From NCBI RefSeq assembly GCF_012163155.1, contig NZ_JAAVUN010000013.1, positions 21,885 through 85,884 on the forward strand: a DNA stretch of 64,000 bases, given 5' to 3'. The translations under genes were made by a program, and so were the position numbers. Positions 1 to 8,793 of this stretch are shown piece by piece. Each line of letters begins with the position of its first letter. Position 1 is the first letter of the stretch. The notes below the pieces were generated by a model. That model was given only the letters and a program-made list of their open reading frames with translations. It was not told where the DNA came from and ran no database searches. Origin of the DNA: Kocuria subflava (lineage in GTDB: Bacteria; Actinomycetota; Actinomycetes; Actinomycetales; Micrococcaceae).

Positions 1-24
1 TTCCGCCACCACATCGCGCGTTCC

Positions 25-59
25 GCTGGCGAAACCGAACACGCAGCTGGCGAAACCGA
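25..59. repeat. 14-base direct repeat, two copies 21 bases apart
   Basis: GCTGGCGAAACCGA occurs at 25-38 and again at 46-59. A relative of its core, GG(T)GAAACCG, recurs at 784-793 and 805-814, also 21 bases apart, inside the first codons of the next gene. The rest of 1-165 shows no convincing gene. Confidence 0.5.
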
Positions 60-165
60 CCCCCAACGGAACGGACACCGCGGTTCGGCCCCCTCAGCGC
101 CCGCGCCGGTACGTGTTTGGCCAATTTTCTACGCCGGAGCTGGCCACATGCGTACCGTGCCGGGC

Positions 166-819
166 CTAACGCGTACCGGCTCGACGCGACCAGGCGAGTG
201 CCACGCCCACCACCCATGCCGAACCCACCAGGACCAAGAACCAGACCACGGTCTCCACCCAGGACTGGTTGTGCACCTCCAGGAACGGGTAGGGCCCCAG
301 GTAGAGGTTCCAGGTGTTCAGCAGCAGAAACGTCAGCCCGTAGGACAAGGTCACGGCCACCATGAGCATCCAGGGTCTGCGCAGCGTGGTCTTGTCCTCC
401 ACCACCAGGTAGGAGATCAAGGACACCGCAGGACACAGCAGGTGGTGGAACAGACCACTGCCCTGGAAGAACATCCCCACAAAACTGGAACCCAACGGAA
501 CCAGCACCAGCAAGCTGACCAGGAAGGTCAGAACCAGCATGCAGGTGGCCACATAGCGCAGGCTGCGCACCCATCCGGGAACAACGCCCCCACGGAGCAG
601 GGCAACAACCAGCAGCAGGGCGGAGACCAGGGCCACTGCATTGCTCAAGTGGGTGTAGTAGACCACCATGAGCCAGCCACTTTCAGGGACCGCCCGCCAG
701 AACCCTGCAGCGGCCAAGATCACCAACAAGGCGTTGGCGCCAACAGCAGCAGCGTGCCGAGGCGCCAACGCCCTGTTTGAGCCGGTGAAACCGAGATTGG
801 AGTCGGTGGAACCGGGCAC
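166..819 (-). CDS. Pr6Pr-like integral membrane protein
   Basis: This 217-residue protein has about six hydrophobic segments, with short polar loops and a basic end (WSRRAGTR). The segment pattern, with conserved polar and aromatic residues such as YYTHLSN near residue 55 and HHLLCP near residue 125, resembles the Pr6Pr/FAR-17a-type family of unknown biochemical role. The start is a GTG placed immediately after the stop of the upstream small gene, so the two are probably co-translated. The first 17 residues are encoded by a short imperfect repeat, so a later start is possible. Function is not known; membrane location is secure. Confidence 0.75.
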   Translation of the reverse strand: MPGSTDSNLGFTGSNRALAPRHAAAVGANALLVILAAAGFWRAVPESGWLMVVYYTHLSNAVALVSALLLVVALLRGGVVPGWVRSLRYVATCMLVLTFLVSLLVLVPLGSSFVGMFFQGSGLFHHLLCPAVSLISYLVVEDKTTLRRPWMLMVAVTLSYGLTFLLLNTWNLYLGPYPFLEVHNQSWVETVVWFLVLVGSAWVVGVALAWSRRAGTR

Positions 820-1017
820 TCAGTTGTCCGTGGCCGGGGTGATGTCCTGGTCATCAGTCATGGCGCCCACGCCCTCATCCGCGGGTTCTGCCGGGTCCAC
901 CTCAGAGCTGTTGGCGCTCTGGGCCTGGTCCAACACCTCCTGCTCCTCGGCCGGGTCCATCTTGATGGAGTCCTGGCCCTTGCCTGCGGCGGTTGCCTGG
1001 GGATCGTTCTGCTGCAT
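820..1017 (-). CDS. Small acidic hypothetical protein
   Basis: A 65-residue, strongly acidic, glutamine- and alanine-rich protein with no hydrophobic segment, so it is probably cytosolic and partly disordered. It has a good ribosome binding site (AAGGAG five bases before the ATG), which argues that it is real despite its size. Its TGA stop abuts the GTG of the membrane protein gene, suggesting one transcript. I do not recognise a family. Confidence 0.6.
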   Translation of the reverse strand: MQQNDPQATAAGKGQDSIKMDPAEEQEVLDQAQSANSSEVDPAEPADEGVGAMTDDQDITPATDN

Positions 1018-1072
1018 GAGTTTCTCCTTGCTCGTTCATACGTGTTCTTGCCGGGTCTCCACCGCCAAAGGT

Positions 1073-2236
1073 TCAGAACCCTTGCGGTAACGTTGCCGTG
1101 CGGTCGAAGTCTTCTGCGGTGGCCACCAGTCCGTCTTCCCCGATCAGGGTCACGCCCTTGGCCGTGCCACGTTTCTGGCCTCCGGTGATCTGGGCTCCCA
1201 CGTCCGCGATCACGTTCTCCAGGACCACCCCTGAGCCAACGTGCACCCCGTCCAACAGAACGCTGTTGCGGACCACGGCGCCGTCCTCGATCACAGCACC
1301 TGTGCCCACCACGGAGTGCTCCACCACGCCTGCCACCCGGGAACCGGCCGCAATCATGGAATGGCTGATCTGGGCGGAATCGGCCACACGGGCGGGCAGG
1401 AGTTGGGGCTGGGCGGAGAGGATGGGCCAGTGGGGGTCATCCAGGGTGGCGCCGTCGTCGTCCAGGATCTGCATGTGCGCGGTCCAGTAGGACTGCAGGG
1501 TTCCCAGGTCCATCCAGTAGCCGTCCAGGCGGTGCTCCACCACGGTGCGGTTGGCCACGAACCACGGCAGCAGGTCCTCCCCGTAGTCGCCCAGTTCCCC
1601 GCGTTCGGTGTGCAGGGCGTCCAGGGCTTCCAGGAGGGAGTCCGCACGGAACAGGAACATCTCCCCTGCCACCAGGTGCCCCGCGGGTTCCTGGGGTTTG
1701 TACTGGAAATCGACCACGGATCCCTGGGTGTCCGTTTGCACCACGGAGTAACGGGAGGCATCCTCAGCCACCTCCGTGGTGACCACGGTCAGGTCCGCGT
1801 GTTGACGGACGTGGGTGTCAATCACGTCCAGGAAGTTGATGGTGTAGAGGTGATCGGCGCTGAGCACCAGCACCAGGTCCGGGTCGAACCCCTGTATCAG
1901 TTCGCGCTGCCTGAAGATCGAATCCGAGTTGCCCTGGGCAAAACCCTCCCCGTCCGCACCTTGGAACGGGGGCAGTACGTGCAATCCTCCGTGCGTGCGG
2001 TCAAAGTCCCACGGGCGCCCGTTGGCCAAGTGGACGTTGAGACTGTGGGGCAGGTACTGCTGCACCACCCAGACGTCAGAGATGTGGGAGTGCATCAGGT
2101 TGGACATGGAAACATCGATCAGCCGGTAGGTCCCCGCGATCGGCAAGGCCGGTTTGACCTTGTGCTCGGTCAGTTCACCAAGCCGCGAACCTTTGCCCCC
2201 GGCCAGAATCAGGGCCAACGTCTTGGGAATGTGCAT
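1073..2236 (-). CDS. glgC: Glucose-1-phosphate adenylyltransferase (ADP-glucose pyrophosphorylase)
   Basis: The enzyme makes ADP-glucose from ATP and glucose-1-phosphate, the committed step of glycogen synthesis. The nucleotidyltransferase signature GGKGSRLGELT is at residues 13-23, followed by KPALP at 28-32, a substrate-type stretch around the Asp-His pair in SADHLY (near residue 126), and a C-terminal left-handed beta-helix with hexapeptide-like repeats. At 387 residues it is slightly shorter than the usual 400-430. No glgA or branching enzyme lies in the window. The neighbouring glycosyltransferase genes on the same strand begin 47 bases downstream and may be co-transcribed. Confidence 0.9.
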   Translation of the reverse strand: MHIPKTLALILAGGKGSRLGELTEHKVKPALPIAGTYRLIDVSMSNLMHSHISDVWVVQQYLPHSLNVHLANGRPWDFDRTHGGLHVLPPFQGADGEGFAQGNSDSIFRQRELIQGFDPDLVLVLSADHLYTINFLDVIDTHVRQHADLTVVTTEVAEDASRYSVVQTDTQGSVVDFQYKPQEPAGHLVAGEMFLFRADSLLEALDALHTERGELGDYGEDLLPWFVANRTVVEHRLDGYWMDLGTLQSYWTAHMQILDDDGATLDDPHWPILSAQPQLLPARVADSAQISHSMIAAGSRVAGVVEHSVVGTGAVIEDGAVVRNSVLLDGVHVGSGVVLENVIADVGAQITGGQKRGTAKGVTLIGEDGLVATAEDFDRTATLPQGF

Positions 2237-2283
2237 GCCAGTCCTTTCCGAGCAGCTTCCACGAGTCTAGGTAACAAGCAGAC

Positions 2284-3645
2284 TTAACAGTAGGTCTGAC
2301 CACGACGCCGCAGCTCGCCTTCCAGCGCCGGTGCCCCATCCACCGGGGTCCAGTCTCGCGTGATTCGGGTGACCTGGCGCTCGCCACGCGCTGCTGCTCG
2401 CCGGGGCGTCACATGCAGCAGCACGTCCCCGTCCACGGTGGCCACTTCCCACGCTCCACCGGCTTGGGAGATTTGTTCACACACCGCTTGCAGACCGCCG
2501 GCAGGGATGTGGCAGGCACGCACCACCACGACGTCGAACCGCGGCACCACCCGCCCCTGAACCTCACCGGCGGAACCCACCTCCGCTGAACTCACCTCCA
2601 CCGAACCCGTCTCAGCGGGGCCGGCCTCCGCGGGGCCGGCCTCCGCGGGGCCGGTGAACCGTACCCGGGGATCAGCGGCAAAGGCTTGAAGTACCTCTGG
2701 GGAAACCGCGCCATCGGCTGCCCCGCGGACCGTCACATGAACATCGCCGGCACCCAGCAGGTCCGTCACCGCCAGGACCACAGCACCTGCCTGCCACGCA
2801 CCACCGAAAGTCTGGGGCCCAAGCGGGAGAGTCACGGCCACGTCCGCAACGGCGTGGACCACGCCGGGCAGACGAACCGTGGGGTGTGTGATCCGGGAGC
2901 CCAGGCGCAATGTCTCAGCATTCTTCACCTGCACGGCAGCTGCGCGGTCCGCAGCCGACCGCCCACCCCAGTCAGCACCCCGGTGCACCGCGAGCGCTGC
3001 AGGTTGGTGCCGCAGATCAAAACCACGCACGTGGGCCTGCCAGGCGAACTCCCAGTCCTCACCGCCGTAGCCCACCATGGAGGTGTCAAAACCACCGATC
3101 TCCCAGAACACCTCCGCCCGGCAGGACAGCACGGCGGAGATCACAAACCGGAAGTTGGTGTCATCTCCGCCGCGCAAGTGGTCCGTGGCTTCCCAGGCGT
3201 CCGCCAACCACTGCGGTTGCCCTAGGTCCATCGGTGGATCCTGGGTGGTGTCAACGTGTGTTCGGGTCCCCACCACCACGGCCCGTGGTTCCCGACTGAG
3301 AGTCTGAACCACCGCACTGAGATAACCGGGTTGTGGGATGGTGTCACCGTCCAGGAAGGCCAGGATCTGCGCAGTCGCGGCCGCAGCGCCAAGGTTCCTG
3401 GCGGCAGCGGCACGGAACCCGTGATCTTCCTGACGCACCACGGTCACCGTGACGGGACGGCTGCCGTCGTCCGGCTGCAGCGTACCCGGGTCGGCAGCAA
3501 CGGTGGAGCCGTCATCGGCCACCACCACGTGGATCACACCCGGATAGTCCTGACGGATCACGCCTTCCAGGACGGCCTTGAGCCCGGCGGCGTCGTTGAA
3601 GTACGGGACGACCACACAAACCGTGGGTGGCGTGGGCGAGGTCAT
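2284..3645 (-). CDS. Family 2 glycosyltransferase with galactosyltransferase-like C-domain
   Basis: A 453-residue GT-A glycosyltransferase. The N-terminal nucleotide-sugar domain shows VVVPYFN (11-17), DDGS (44-47) and the metal-binding DGD (99-101); GYGGEDWEF (192-200) and His221 match the Glyco_transf_7C motif seen in galactosyl- and GalNAc-transferases. The last ~200 residues look like a second, degenerate domain and include a Pro-Ala-Glu-rich repeat. The ATG at 3643-3645 was chosen because it overlaps the upstream stop by four bases (ATGA); the open frame runs 90 codons further upstream but only through the overlapping gene. Acceptor and sugar are unknown. Confidence 0.82.
   Translation of the reverse strand: MTSPTPPTVCVVVPYFNDAAGLKAVLEGVIRQDYPGVIHVVVADDGSTVAADPGTLQPDDGSRPVTVTVVRQEDHGFRAAAARNLGAAAATAQILAFLDGDTIPQPGYLSAVVQTLSREPRAVVVGTRTHVDTTQDPPMDLGQPQWLADAWEATDHLRGGDDTNFRFVISAVLSCRAEVFWEIGGFDTSMVGYGGEDWEFAWQAHVRGFDLRHQPAALAVHRGADWGGRSAADRAAAVQVKNAETLRLGSRITHPTVRLPGVVHAVADVAVTLPLGPQTFGGAWQAGAVVLAVTDLLGAGDVHVTVRGAADGAVSPEVLQAFAADPRVRFTGPAEAGPAEAGPAETGSVEVSSAEVGSAGEVQGRVVPRFDVVVVRACHIPAGGLQAVCEQISQAGGAWEVATVDGDVLLHVTPRRAAARGERQVTRITRDWTPVDGAPALEGELRRRGQTYC
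2620..2649. repeat. 15-base tandem repeat inside glycosyltransferase gene
   Basis: Two perfect copies of GCCGGCCTCCGCGGG (2620-2634, 2635-2649), with partial copies on both sides. On the minus strand they encode repeats of Pro-Ala-Glu-Ala-Gly. The unit is a multiple of three, so copy-number change would not shift frame. Confidence 0.8.
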
Positions 3646-4634
3646 GGCAGCACCGTCGCCCAGATCCGCTGGTACTCCCGCGCGACCTCCGGCCAACCCC
3701 ACTGCGGAAGTTGACCTGTGATCCATGTGGACTCCGGGGCGTGCGCTGCAGCATTCATGGCTTGCCCCAGGTTGTGGGGCTCCACCAGGTGGACCAGCTC
3801 CGGCCACCGGCGCGCCACTTCCTCCATGTAACCCCCGGTGAGCACCAGCGGCCTGCGCCCGTGGGCGATCCACGTGTTCAAGGACCCGGATGCGGACACG
3901 TGCAGATGCGGACACACGGCAACATCCACCGCGTGCAGGTGCTGTGCCAACTGGTCATCAGGTACATACCCGGTGATCTGCACGGAAACACCCCGCCGTT
4001 CGGCCTGGGCTTGCAGCTGCCCCACGTACTCGGCGTGCCCCTGGGCGACCTCACCGATCATCACCACGGAACTTCCCGGCGCAGCGGCCTCCACCACGCG
4101 CTCGTAGCCCTTGCCCGGGTAGATGAATCCCATCAGCCCCACCGTGAGCACACCTTCATGGAGATTTTTTGGCACCCGATGCGTCCCACTGACCTCCAGG
4201 GGCAACGGCACCACGTGCACCGTGGCCGCCTGGGCGGGGACCCAGGTACGCAACGCCGTGGCTTCGTGCTCGGAGTTCACCACCACCACTGTGGCTTCTT
4301 GGATCAACCGAACATAGGCCCGACGACGACGTTCAAACCGCACCGCCCCCTCCTGCTCCTGCGGGACGTCATGCAGACTCACGCTCAACGGTGCGCCGCC
4401 GGCCATCTCCACGACGGCGGTCACAGCATCATCCGGGGTGGACCCGAACAGGTGGTCCGTGAACGTCACGTGCACCAGCTCCGGTGTGGTGGTGGATTGC
4501 TCATCGCAGTACATGTGCCCCGTGACGTCCGCGTCCTCCTGCAGGGCTGTGAACAGATGGCGGCCGTAGCGGGTCACCCCGTGACGCGGTGGCCCGTGCA
4601 GGATGTGGCGGATCAACCTTGTATTCCCGGTCAT
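3642..4634 (-). CDS. GT-B glycosyltransferase (family 4-like)
   Basis: A 330-residue protein with a two-Rossmann-fold layout. The N-terminal GPPRHGVTRYG (14-24) resembles the acceptor-side glycine loop of group 1 transferases, and the C-terminal half contains GLMGFIYPGKG and VDVAVCPHLHVSASGS, where the nucleotide-sugar site should lie. The usual E-x7-E motif is weak, so the donor is hard to predict. It overlaps the genes on both sides by four bases (ATGA), so the three genes from 5587 down to 2284 form a tightly coupled operon. Confidence 0.75.
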   Translation of the reverse strand: MTGNTRLIRHILHGPPRHGVTRYGRHLFTALQEDADVTGHMYCDEQSTTTPELVHVTFTDHLFGSTPDDAVTAVVEMAGGAPLSVSLHDVPQEQEGAVRFERRRRAYVRLIQEATVVVVNSEHEATALRTWVPAQAATVHVVPLPLEVSGTHRVPKNLHEGVLTVGLMGFIYPGKGYERVVEAAAPGSSVVMIGEVAQGHAEYVGQLQAQAERRGVSVQITGYVPDDQLAQHLHAVDVAVCPHLHVSASGSLNTWIAHGRRPLVLTGGYMEEVARRWPELVHLVEPHNLGQAMNAAAHAPESTWITGQLPQWGWPEVAREYQRIWATVLP

Positions 4635-5587
4635 GGGAGCAGCCCCAGGATGTGGATGCGTTCCTCATGGCGCTGCATGGCCTGTGCCACCAGGTGGGGC
4701 CGGGCCCGGTAGAAATCGAGCTGGGCTTCTGCCACCTGGGCCACGGTGAGGCGCGGGGCGTCGTCGTTGGGACCCAAGCGCCAGTCCGTGGAGGCATCGG
4801 GGCGCAACGGGGCGTTCAACGCCTGCGCCACGGCCGGGTCCACGGGAGCCTCCAGGGAACCCAGGAGTTCACGACCTGGGGCATCAATCAGCCCACTTAT
4901 GAGAAGCGTCTCAACCACCCTCTGCGCCAAAAGGATAAGTGTACTGTTATCTGGGTGATTGATGGTGTGCCAATGCGGGTGCTTCATCAGTTCATCTGAG
5001 ACCACAACGGTGCCGTGGGACTGTTCACGGCGCTGGAGCTGACCCAGCGATTCGCGCGCACCTTTCTGCAGCGCCCCAACATCCACTTCCACCTCCGTGG
5101 GCACACGCATCCCCAGATGCGCGGCAATCACCGTGCGGAGGTCGTGATATGGGACCAGCGGTGGGTTCAGTGACGGGTCCTCCGGGTCCCGGACAATGAC
5201 GTGAAAGGGGTGCAGACCTGAATACCGCAGCACAGGGAATCGGACGCTGGATGCGCCCGGGCGCAAGCGCGCCTCGAGCTGCTCTGTACCGCAGGCCAGC
5301 CCCCGGTAGTCGTTGCGGACAGGCTGCATCACCAAGGCGTCCAGGTGCGGCAGGATCAGGTTCACGATGTGGAGGTCTTCTGCCGTCCACTCGAACACCG
5401 GCGGCACACGGATGCTGTTCACCCCACCCGTGCTCTCCAGCACGATCCGCAGGGATTCGGCCTGGCAGTTGCCCACCACCATCAGCAGGGGCCGGTGATT
5501 GCCCTGGGGGTCACCCATCTGCCGCACTCCCCCACGATCCCAGCCGTAGAAGTCGCCGTAATGGGCTCTGCGCCCGTCCATGTTCAT
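4631..5587 (-). CDS. WcbI-like polysaccharide biosynthesis protein (putative acyltransferase)
   Basis: A 318-residue protein carrying the WcbI hallmark GNCQAESL at residues 39-46. WcbI from the Burkholderia capsule locus binds CoA and is thought to be an acetyltransferase; the role here is inferred from that family. It is the first gene of the coupled glycosyltransferase operon running leftward. The ATG lies six bases after a TAGGAT box on the minus strand (5594-5599), so the mRNA is probably leaderless. Confidence 0.75.
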   Translation of the reverse strand: MNMDGRRAHYGDFYGWDRGGVRQMGDPQGNHRPLLMVVGNCQAESLRIVLESTGGVNSIRVPPVFEWTAEDLHIVNLILPHLDALVMQPVRNDYRGLACGTEQLEARLRPGASSVRFPVLRYSGLHPFHVIVRDPEDPSLNPPLVPYHDLRTVIAAHLGMRVPTEVEVDVGALQKGARESLGQLQRREQSHGTVVVSDELMKHPHWHTINHPDNSTLILLAQRVVETLLISGLIDAPGRELLGSLEAPVDPAVAQALNAPLRPDASTDWRLGPNDDAPRLTVAQVAEAQLDFYRARPHLVAQAMQRHEERIHILGLLP

Positions 5588-5593
5588 GCCTAG

Positions 5594-5599
5594 ATCCTA
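5594..5599 (-). promoter_or_regulatory. -10 box of probable leaderless promoter for the WcbI-like gene
   Basis: TAGGAT on the minus strand, six bases before the ATG at 5587. The same TANNNT-N6-ATG arrangement recurs at four other genes in the window. No clear -35 was seen. Confidence 0.5.
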
Positions 5600-5669
5600 A
5601 GCACGGTGATGATCCAGGCCGTACGGGTGACCTTGCCGGAAGCCACCGCCGCCCAGGGGGTGAGTCCCG

Positions 5670-6758
5670 GTGACACCAGAGACCACCATGTCCCACCGAG
5701 ACGAACAACGCCTCCGTGTGGCCTCCATTCCGGCGCACCACGCCTACGTTGACGCCGTTCTTCCTGGGCCTACGCAGGTCACGGCTTGGCAGCCACAGCC
5801 CCCGACCGACCTTCAACCTGGTCAATGGTTCCCGCACCCGCTGTTGGATGCACAGCAGCTGGCGGAACACGCTGACCGCCTGGATCTGGTGCACCTGCAT
5901 TTTGGATTCGAGCACCGTTCCGTTGAACAGATCCAGGCCTTTGTGGCGCAGTGCAAGGCTTCCGGAGTGGCCCTGGTGGTGACGGTCCATGACCTTGAGA
6001 ATCCCCACCTGACAGACCAGACCGAACACCTGAAACGTCTGGACGTGTTGCTTGAGGCCGCCCATCAGGTGATCACCCTGACCGATTCCGCCGCCCGCGC
6101 CATCCATTACCGCCACGGTCGGGTGGCCACCGTGGCACCTCACCCGTACGTGGTGCTCCCGGTGCAGGCCGGGAAGATCCGTGAGCAGGTTGCCCCGCAC
6201 CGCAATGGTCAACGTGTGGCCGTGTTCCTCAAGGACATCCGCACCAACACGGTCACGGATCCTGAGTTCTACATGGAGCTGGAGCGCCATCTGCGCCGTG
6301 GGCAGTTGACGATCTTTGCCCACCACAGCGCCGCCCAACACCCACTGGTGACCGCTTTGTACCACGGCCTGGGTGAGCATCTGCATCTGCATGAACGGTT
6401 TTCCGACCACCAGTTGTTCACAGCGGTGGCGGGGTTCGACGTCGTGATCCTGCCCTACACCCACGGAAGTCACTCCGGGTGGCTGGAGATGTGCCGGGAC
6501 CTGGGGGTCACCGTGGTGGCACCGAGCACCGGGCACTTTGCGGATCAGGCCGACCGCCCCGGGGCCGTGGTCCCGTACACCACCGGTGACGGCGCCCAGG
6601 CCGCTCACGCCGTTGAGCGTGCGCTGGAGCGGGGTCCCCTGCCGATGGTCGTGGATCGTGAGGCTCAACAGGCCGAGGCTGTACGAACCCACCTGGAGAT
6701 CTACACCCGAGCGGTGGCCCAGATCCAGGGTGCCGGACCCACGGAGGTGACCCCGTGA
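5670..6758 (+). CDS. GT-B type glycosyltransferase
   Basis: A 362-residue protein that looks like a group 1 glycosyltransferase: VTVHDLENPHLTDQ in the N-terminal half, a run of histidines, and a C-terminal Rossmann half with VVILPYTHGSHSGWLEM. The match is by fold rather than by a diagnostic motif. The GTG at 5670 follows AGGGGGTGA at suitable spacing, better than the internal ATG at 5688. First gene of a rightward operon divergent from the WcbI-like operon; it overlaps the next gene by four bases (GTGA). Confidence 0.68.
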   Translation: MTPETTMSHRDEQRLRVASIPAHHAYVDAVLPGPTQVTAWQPQPPTDLQPGQWFPHPLLDAQQLAEHADRLDLVHLHFGFEHRSVEQIQAFVAQCKASGVALVVTVHDLENPHLTDQTEHLKRLDVLLEAAHQVITLTDSAARAIHYRHGRVATVAPHPYVVLPVQAGKIREQVAPHRNGQRVAVFLKDIRTNTVTDPEFYMELERHLRRGQLTIFAHHSAAQHPLVTALYHGLGEHLHLHERFSDHQLFTAVAGFDVVILPYTHGSHSGWLEMCRDLGVTVVAPSTGHFADQADRPGAVVPYTTGDGAQAAHAVERALERGPLPMVVDREAQQAEAVRTHLEIYTRAVAQIQGAGPTEVTP

Positions 6759-7804
6759 AGGTTGCTGTGGTGGGTCCCTCCCGGTTGCCCATTGCCCCGC
6801 CCTTCGGCGGCGGTTTGGAAGTTTTTGTGCACCGCCTGGTCACCGCCCTGCGCCACCGCGGTGTGAGTGTGGACTTGTTTGCTGCGCGTGGCTCCGTGGG
6901 GCATCACGAGCCCCTGGAGTTCCCCGGTGTGGACTGGACGGGATTTGAGTCACTGGCCCGGGATGATGCCTACCCGCCAGGTGGTGTGGAGTCGGAAACG
7001 CAGGCGTATCTGCGGGTGCGTGAGTACCTGGAGGCCTCTGACTACGATTTGATCCACAACAACAGCACCCACCCCAGCATGCTCATGTTGGACCCGCATC
7101 AGGCGCCGCCGCTGCTGACCACACTGCACGTGCCACCCCAGCCGAACATGCAGCAGACCGTGGACACCCTGGGACCCGCCAATGGCCGATTTGCAGCGGT
7201 CAGTCACTTCACGGCACGCCAGTGGAACCTCCCGCGGCCTGCAGACGTGATTCACAACGGCGTGGACACGGAGCAGTGGCGGCCGGGCCCCGGAGGGGAC
7301 GGTGCGGTGTGGTTCGGGCGCATCACCCGGGAGAAGGCGCCTCACCTGGCCATTGACGCGTGCCGCCGCCTGGGGTTGCCGCTGACCTTGATCGGCCGCA
7401 GCGCAGAGCCCGCGTACTTTGAACGCGAGATCCGCCCCCGCCTGGGTCCGGACATCCGATGGATGGGTGTCCGCTCCCCGCAGGAGATCGCCGCTACAGT
7501 GGGTCGGGCTGACGTTGCCCTGGTCACCCCGCAGTGGGATGAACCATTCGGTCTGGTCACCATTGAGGCCCTCTCCTGCGCAACGCCGGTGGCGGCCTTC
7601 AGCCGCGGTGGAGTCACCGAGGTCCTCCAGGACACCCCGGATCACTTGGCGATTCCCGACGACGTCGACGACCTGGCCCGCGCTGTCCGCGCGGCCCTAA
7701 AGCAACCTCGTTCCCAGGCCCGCGCCATAGCCGTGGAGCGTTTTGACCTGCAGATCATGCTGCGCCACTACATGGAGTTGTTTGAAGGGGTGCTGGCTCG
7801 GTGA
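6755..7804 (+). CDS. Glycosyltransferase family 4
   Basis: A 349-residue retaining GT-B enzyme. The glycine-rich GGGLEVFV (18-25) is the acceptor-domain loop; HNGVDTEQW and the nucleotide-sugar motif EPFGLVTIEALSCATPV (near 261-277, with both glutamates of the E-x7-E signature) are textbook for GT4. It acts in the cytosol, adding a sugar to a glycolipid or glycan; donor unknown. Both ends overlap neighbours by four bases, so it is translated as part of the same operon. Confidence 0.88.
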   Translation: MKVAVVGPSRLPIAPPFGGGLEVFVHRLVTALRHRGVSVDLFAARGSVGHHEPLEFPGVDWTGFESLARDDAYPPGGVESETQAYLRVREYLEASDYDLIHNNSTHPSMLMLDPHQAPPLLTTLHVPPQPNMQQTVDTLGPANGRFAAVSHFTARQWNLPRPADVIHNGVDTEQWRPGPGGDGAVWFGRITREKAPHLAIDACRRLGLPLTLIGRSAEPAYFEREIRPRLGPDIRWMGVRSPQEIAATVGRADVALVTPQWDEPFGLVTIEALSCATPVAAFSRGGVTEVLQDTPDHLAIPDDVDDLARAVRAALKQPRSQARAIAVERFDLQIMLRHYMELFEGVLAR

Positions 7805-8793
7805 TCGGTTTCTACGCACACCACCACGGCTCAGGGCACATGACGCGCTGCCGGGCCCTGGCTGCGGAACTTTCCGTCACGCATTCCACCGCCATCCTGT
7901 CCTCCCGGGATGACGCAGAGGTGGTCCTGCCCCTGGATGCTCCTGCCTCGGCTGGGCTCACCCCAGCCCAGCTGACCGCGCACGGTGTATTGCACTGGGC
8001 CCCGCCCGGCCACCGCGGACTGGCCGACCGAATGGCCGCGATTGCTACCTGGATCCAGGAGCACCGCCCGGCGGCCTTCCACGTGGACGTCTCCGTGGAG
8101 GTTGCCGTTCTGGTGCGGGCCATGGGGGTTCCCGTGACGGTCCAGGCCATGCCCGGGCACCGCCCTGACGCCCCGCACATGCTGGGCTACAGCCTGGCCG
8201 ATGCCGTAATCGCGGCCTGGCCCCGGTGGGTCCCTGTCCCGGAACACCTGGCCCACGTGGCGGACCGCGTTCATCAGGTCGGTGGGATCAGCAGGTTCCC
8301 CACCGGTGATCTGGACCTGCCACCTGCCTCGAGCACCCGCCCCCGCGTGGTCATCATGTTCGGCACCGGGGGTACGGATTCCCCGGAGGGTTACTGGGAC
8401 GACGTCGTGACGCACCTGAATCTGGCCGGATTCGACTGCATCGTGATCGGCGGGCGTACCTGGGTGCCCGATCCCCGCAACCTTTTGGAACGAGCGGATG
8501 TGATCATCACCGCGGCAGGGCAGAACTCCGTGGCAGATGTTGCGGCACTGGGGCGGCGGGCCGTCGTCGTTGCCCAGGAGCGGCCCTTCCAGGAACAGGA
8601 GGCCACCGCGCGAATCCTGCGGGAGGCGGGACTGGCCGTGACCGCGGACAGTGTGGCGGGCCAGGTGACACCGGTGCGGCAGTGGGAGCACCTGGTGCGG
8701 GAAGCTTTGGATTTGCGCCCGGACTGGCACCGGTGGGAAACCCAAGGGGCTGTGCAGCGGGCAGCACACGTCATCCGTGAGGTGGCCGGATGA
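7801..8793 (+). CDS. MurG-like glycosyltransferase (GT28 C-domain)
   Basis: A 330-residue GT-B protein. GSGHMTRC (10-17) at the N-terminus and the C-terminal stretch ADVIITAAGQNSVADVAAL, followed by an ERPFQEQEA segment, match the UDP-sugar-binding half of MurG-like family 28 enzymes. It is not MurG itself: it lies in an accessory glycan locus and lacks MurG's flanking division genes. GTG start within the GTGA overlap; the stop overlaps the next ATG (ATGA). Confidence 0.75.
   Translation: MIGFYAHHHGSGHMTRCRALAAELSVTHSTAILSSRDDAEVVLPLDAPASAGLTPAQLTAHGVLHWAPPGHRGLADRMAAIATWIQEHRPAAFHVDVSVEVAVLVRAMGVPVTVQAMPGHRPDAPHMLGYSLADAVIAAWPRWVPVPEHLAHVADRVHQVGGISRFPTGDLDLPPASSTRPRVVIMFGTGGTDSPEGYWDDVVTHLNLAGFDCIVIGGRTWVPDPRNLLERADVIITAAGQNSVADVAALGRRAVVVAQERPFQEQEATARILREAGLAVTADSVAGQVTPVRQWEHLVREALDLRPDWHRWETQGAVQRAAHVIREVAG

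Noticed and set aside
5511..6692. 393-codon frame opposite the first rightward glycosyltransferase
   Set aside because: No known motif; its end overlaps the divergent WcbI-like gene, and the plus-strand gene is part of a coupled operon.
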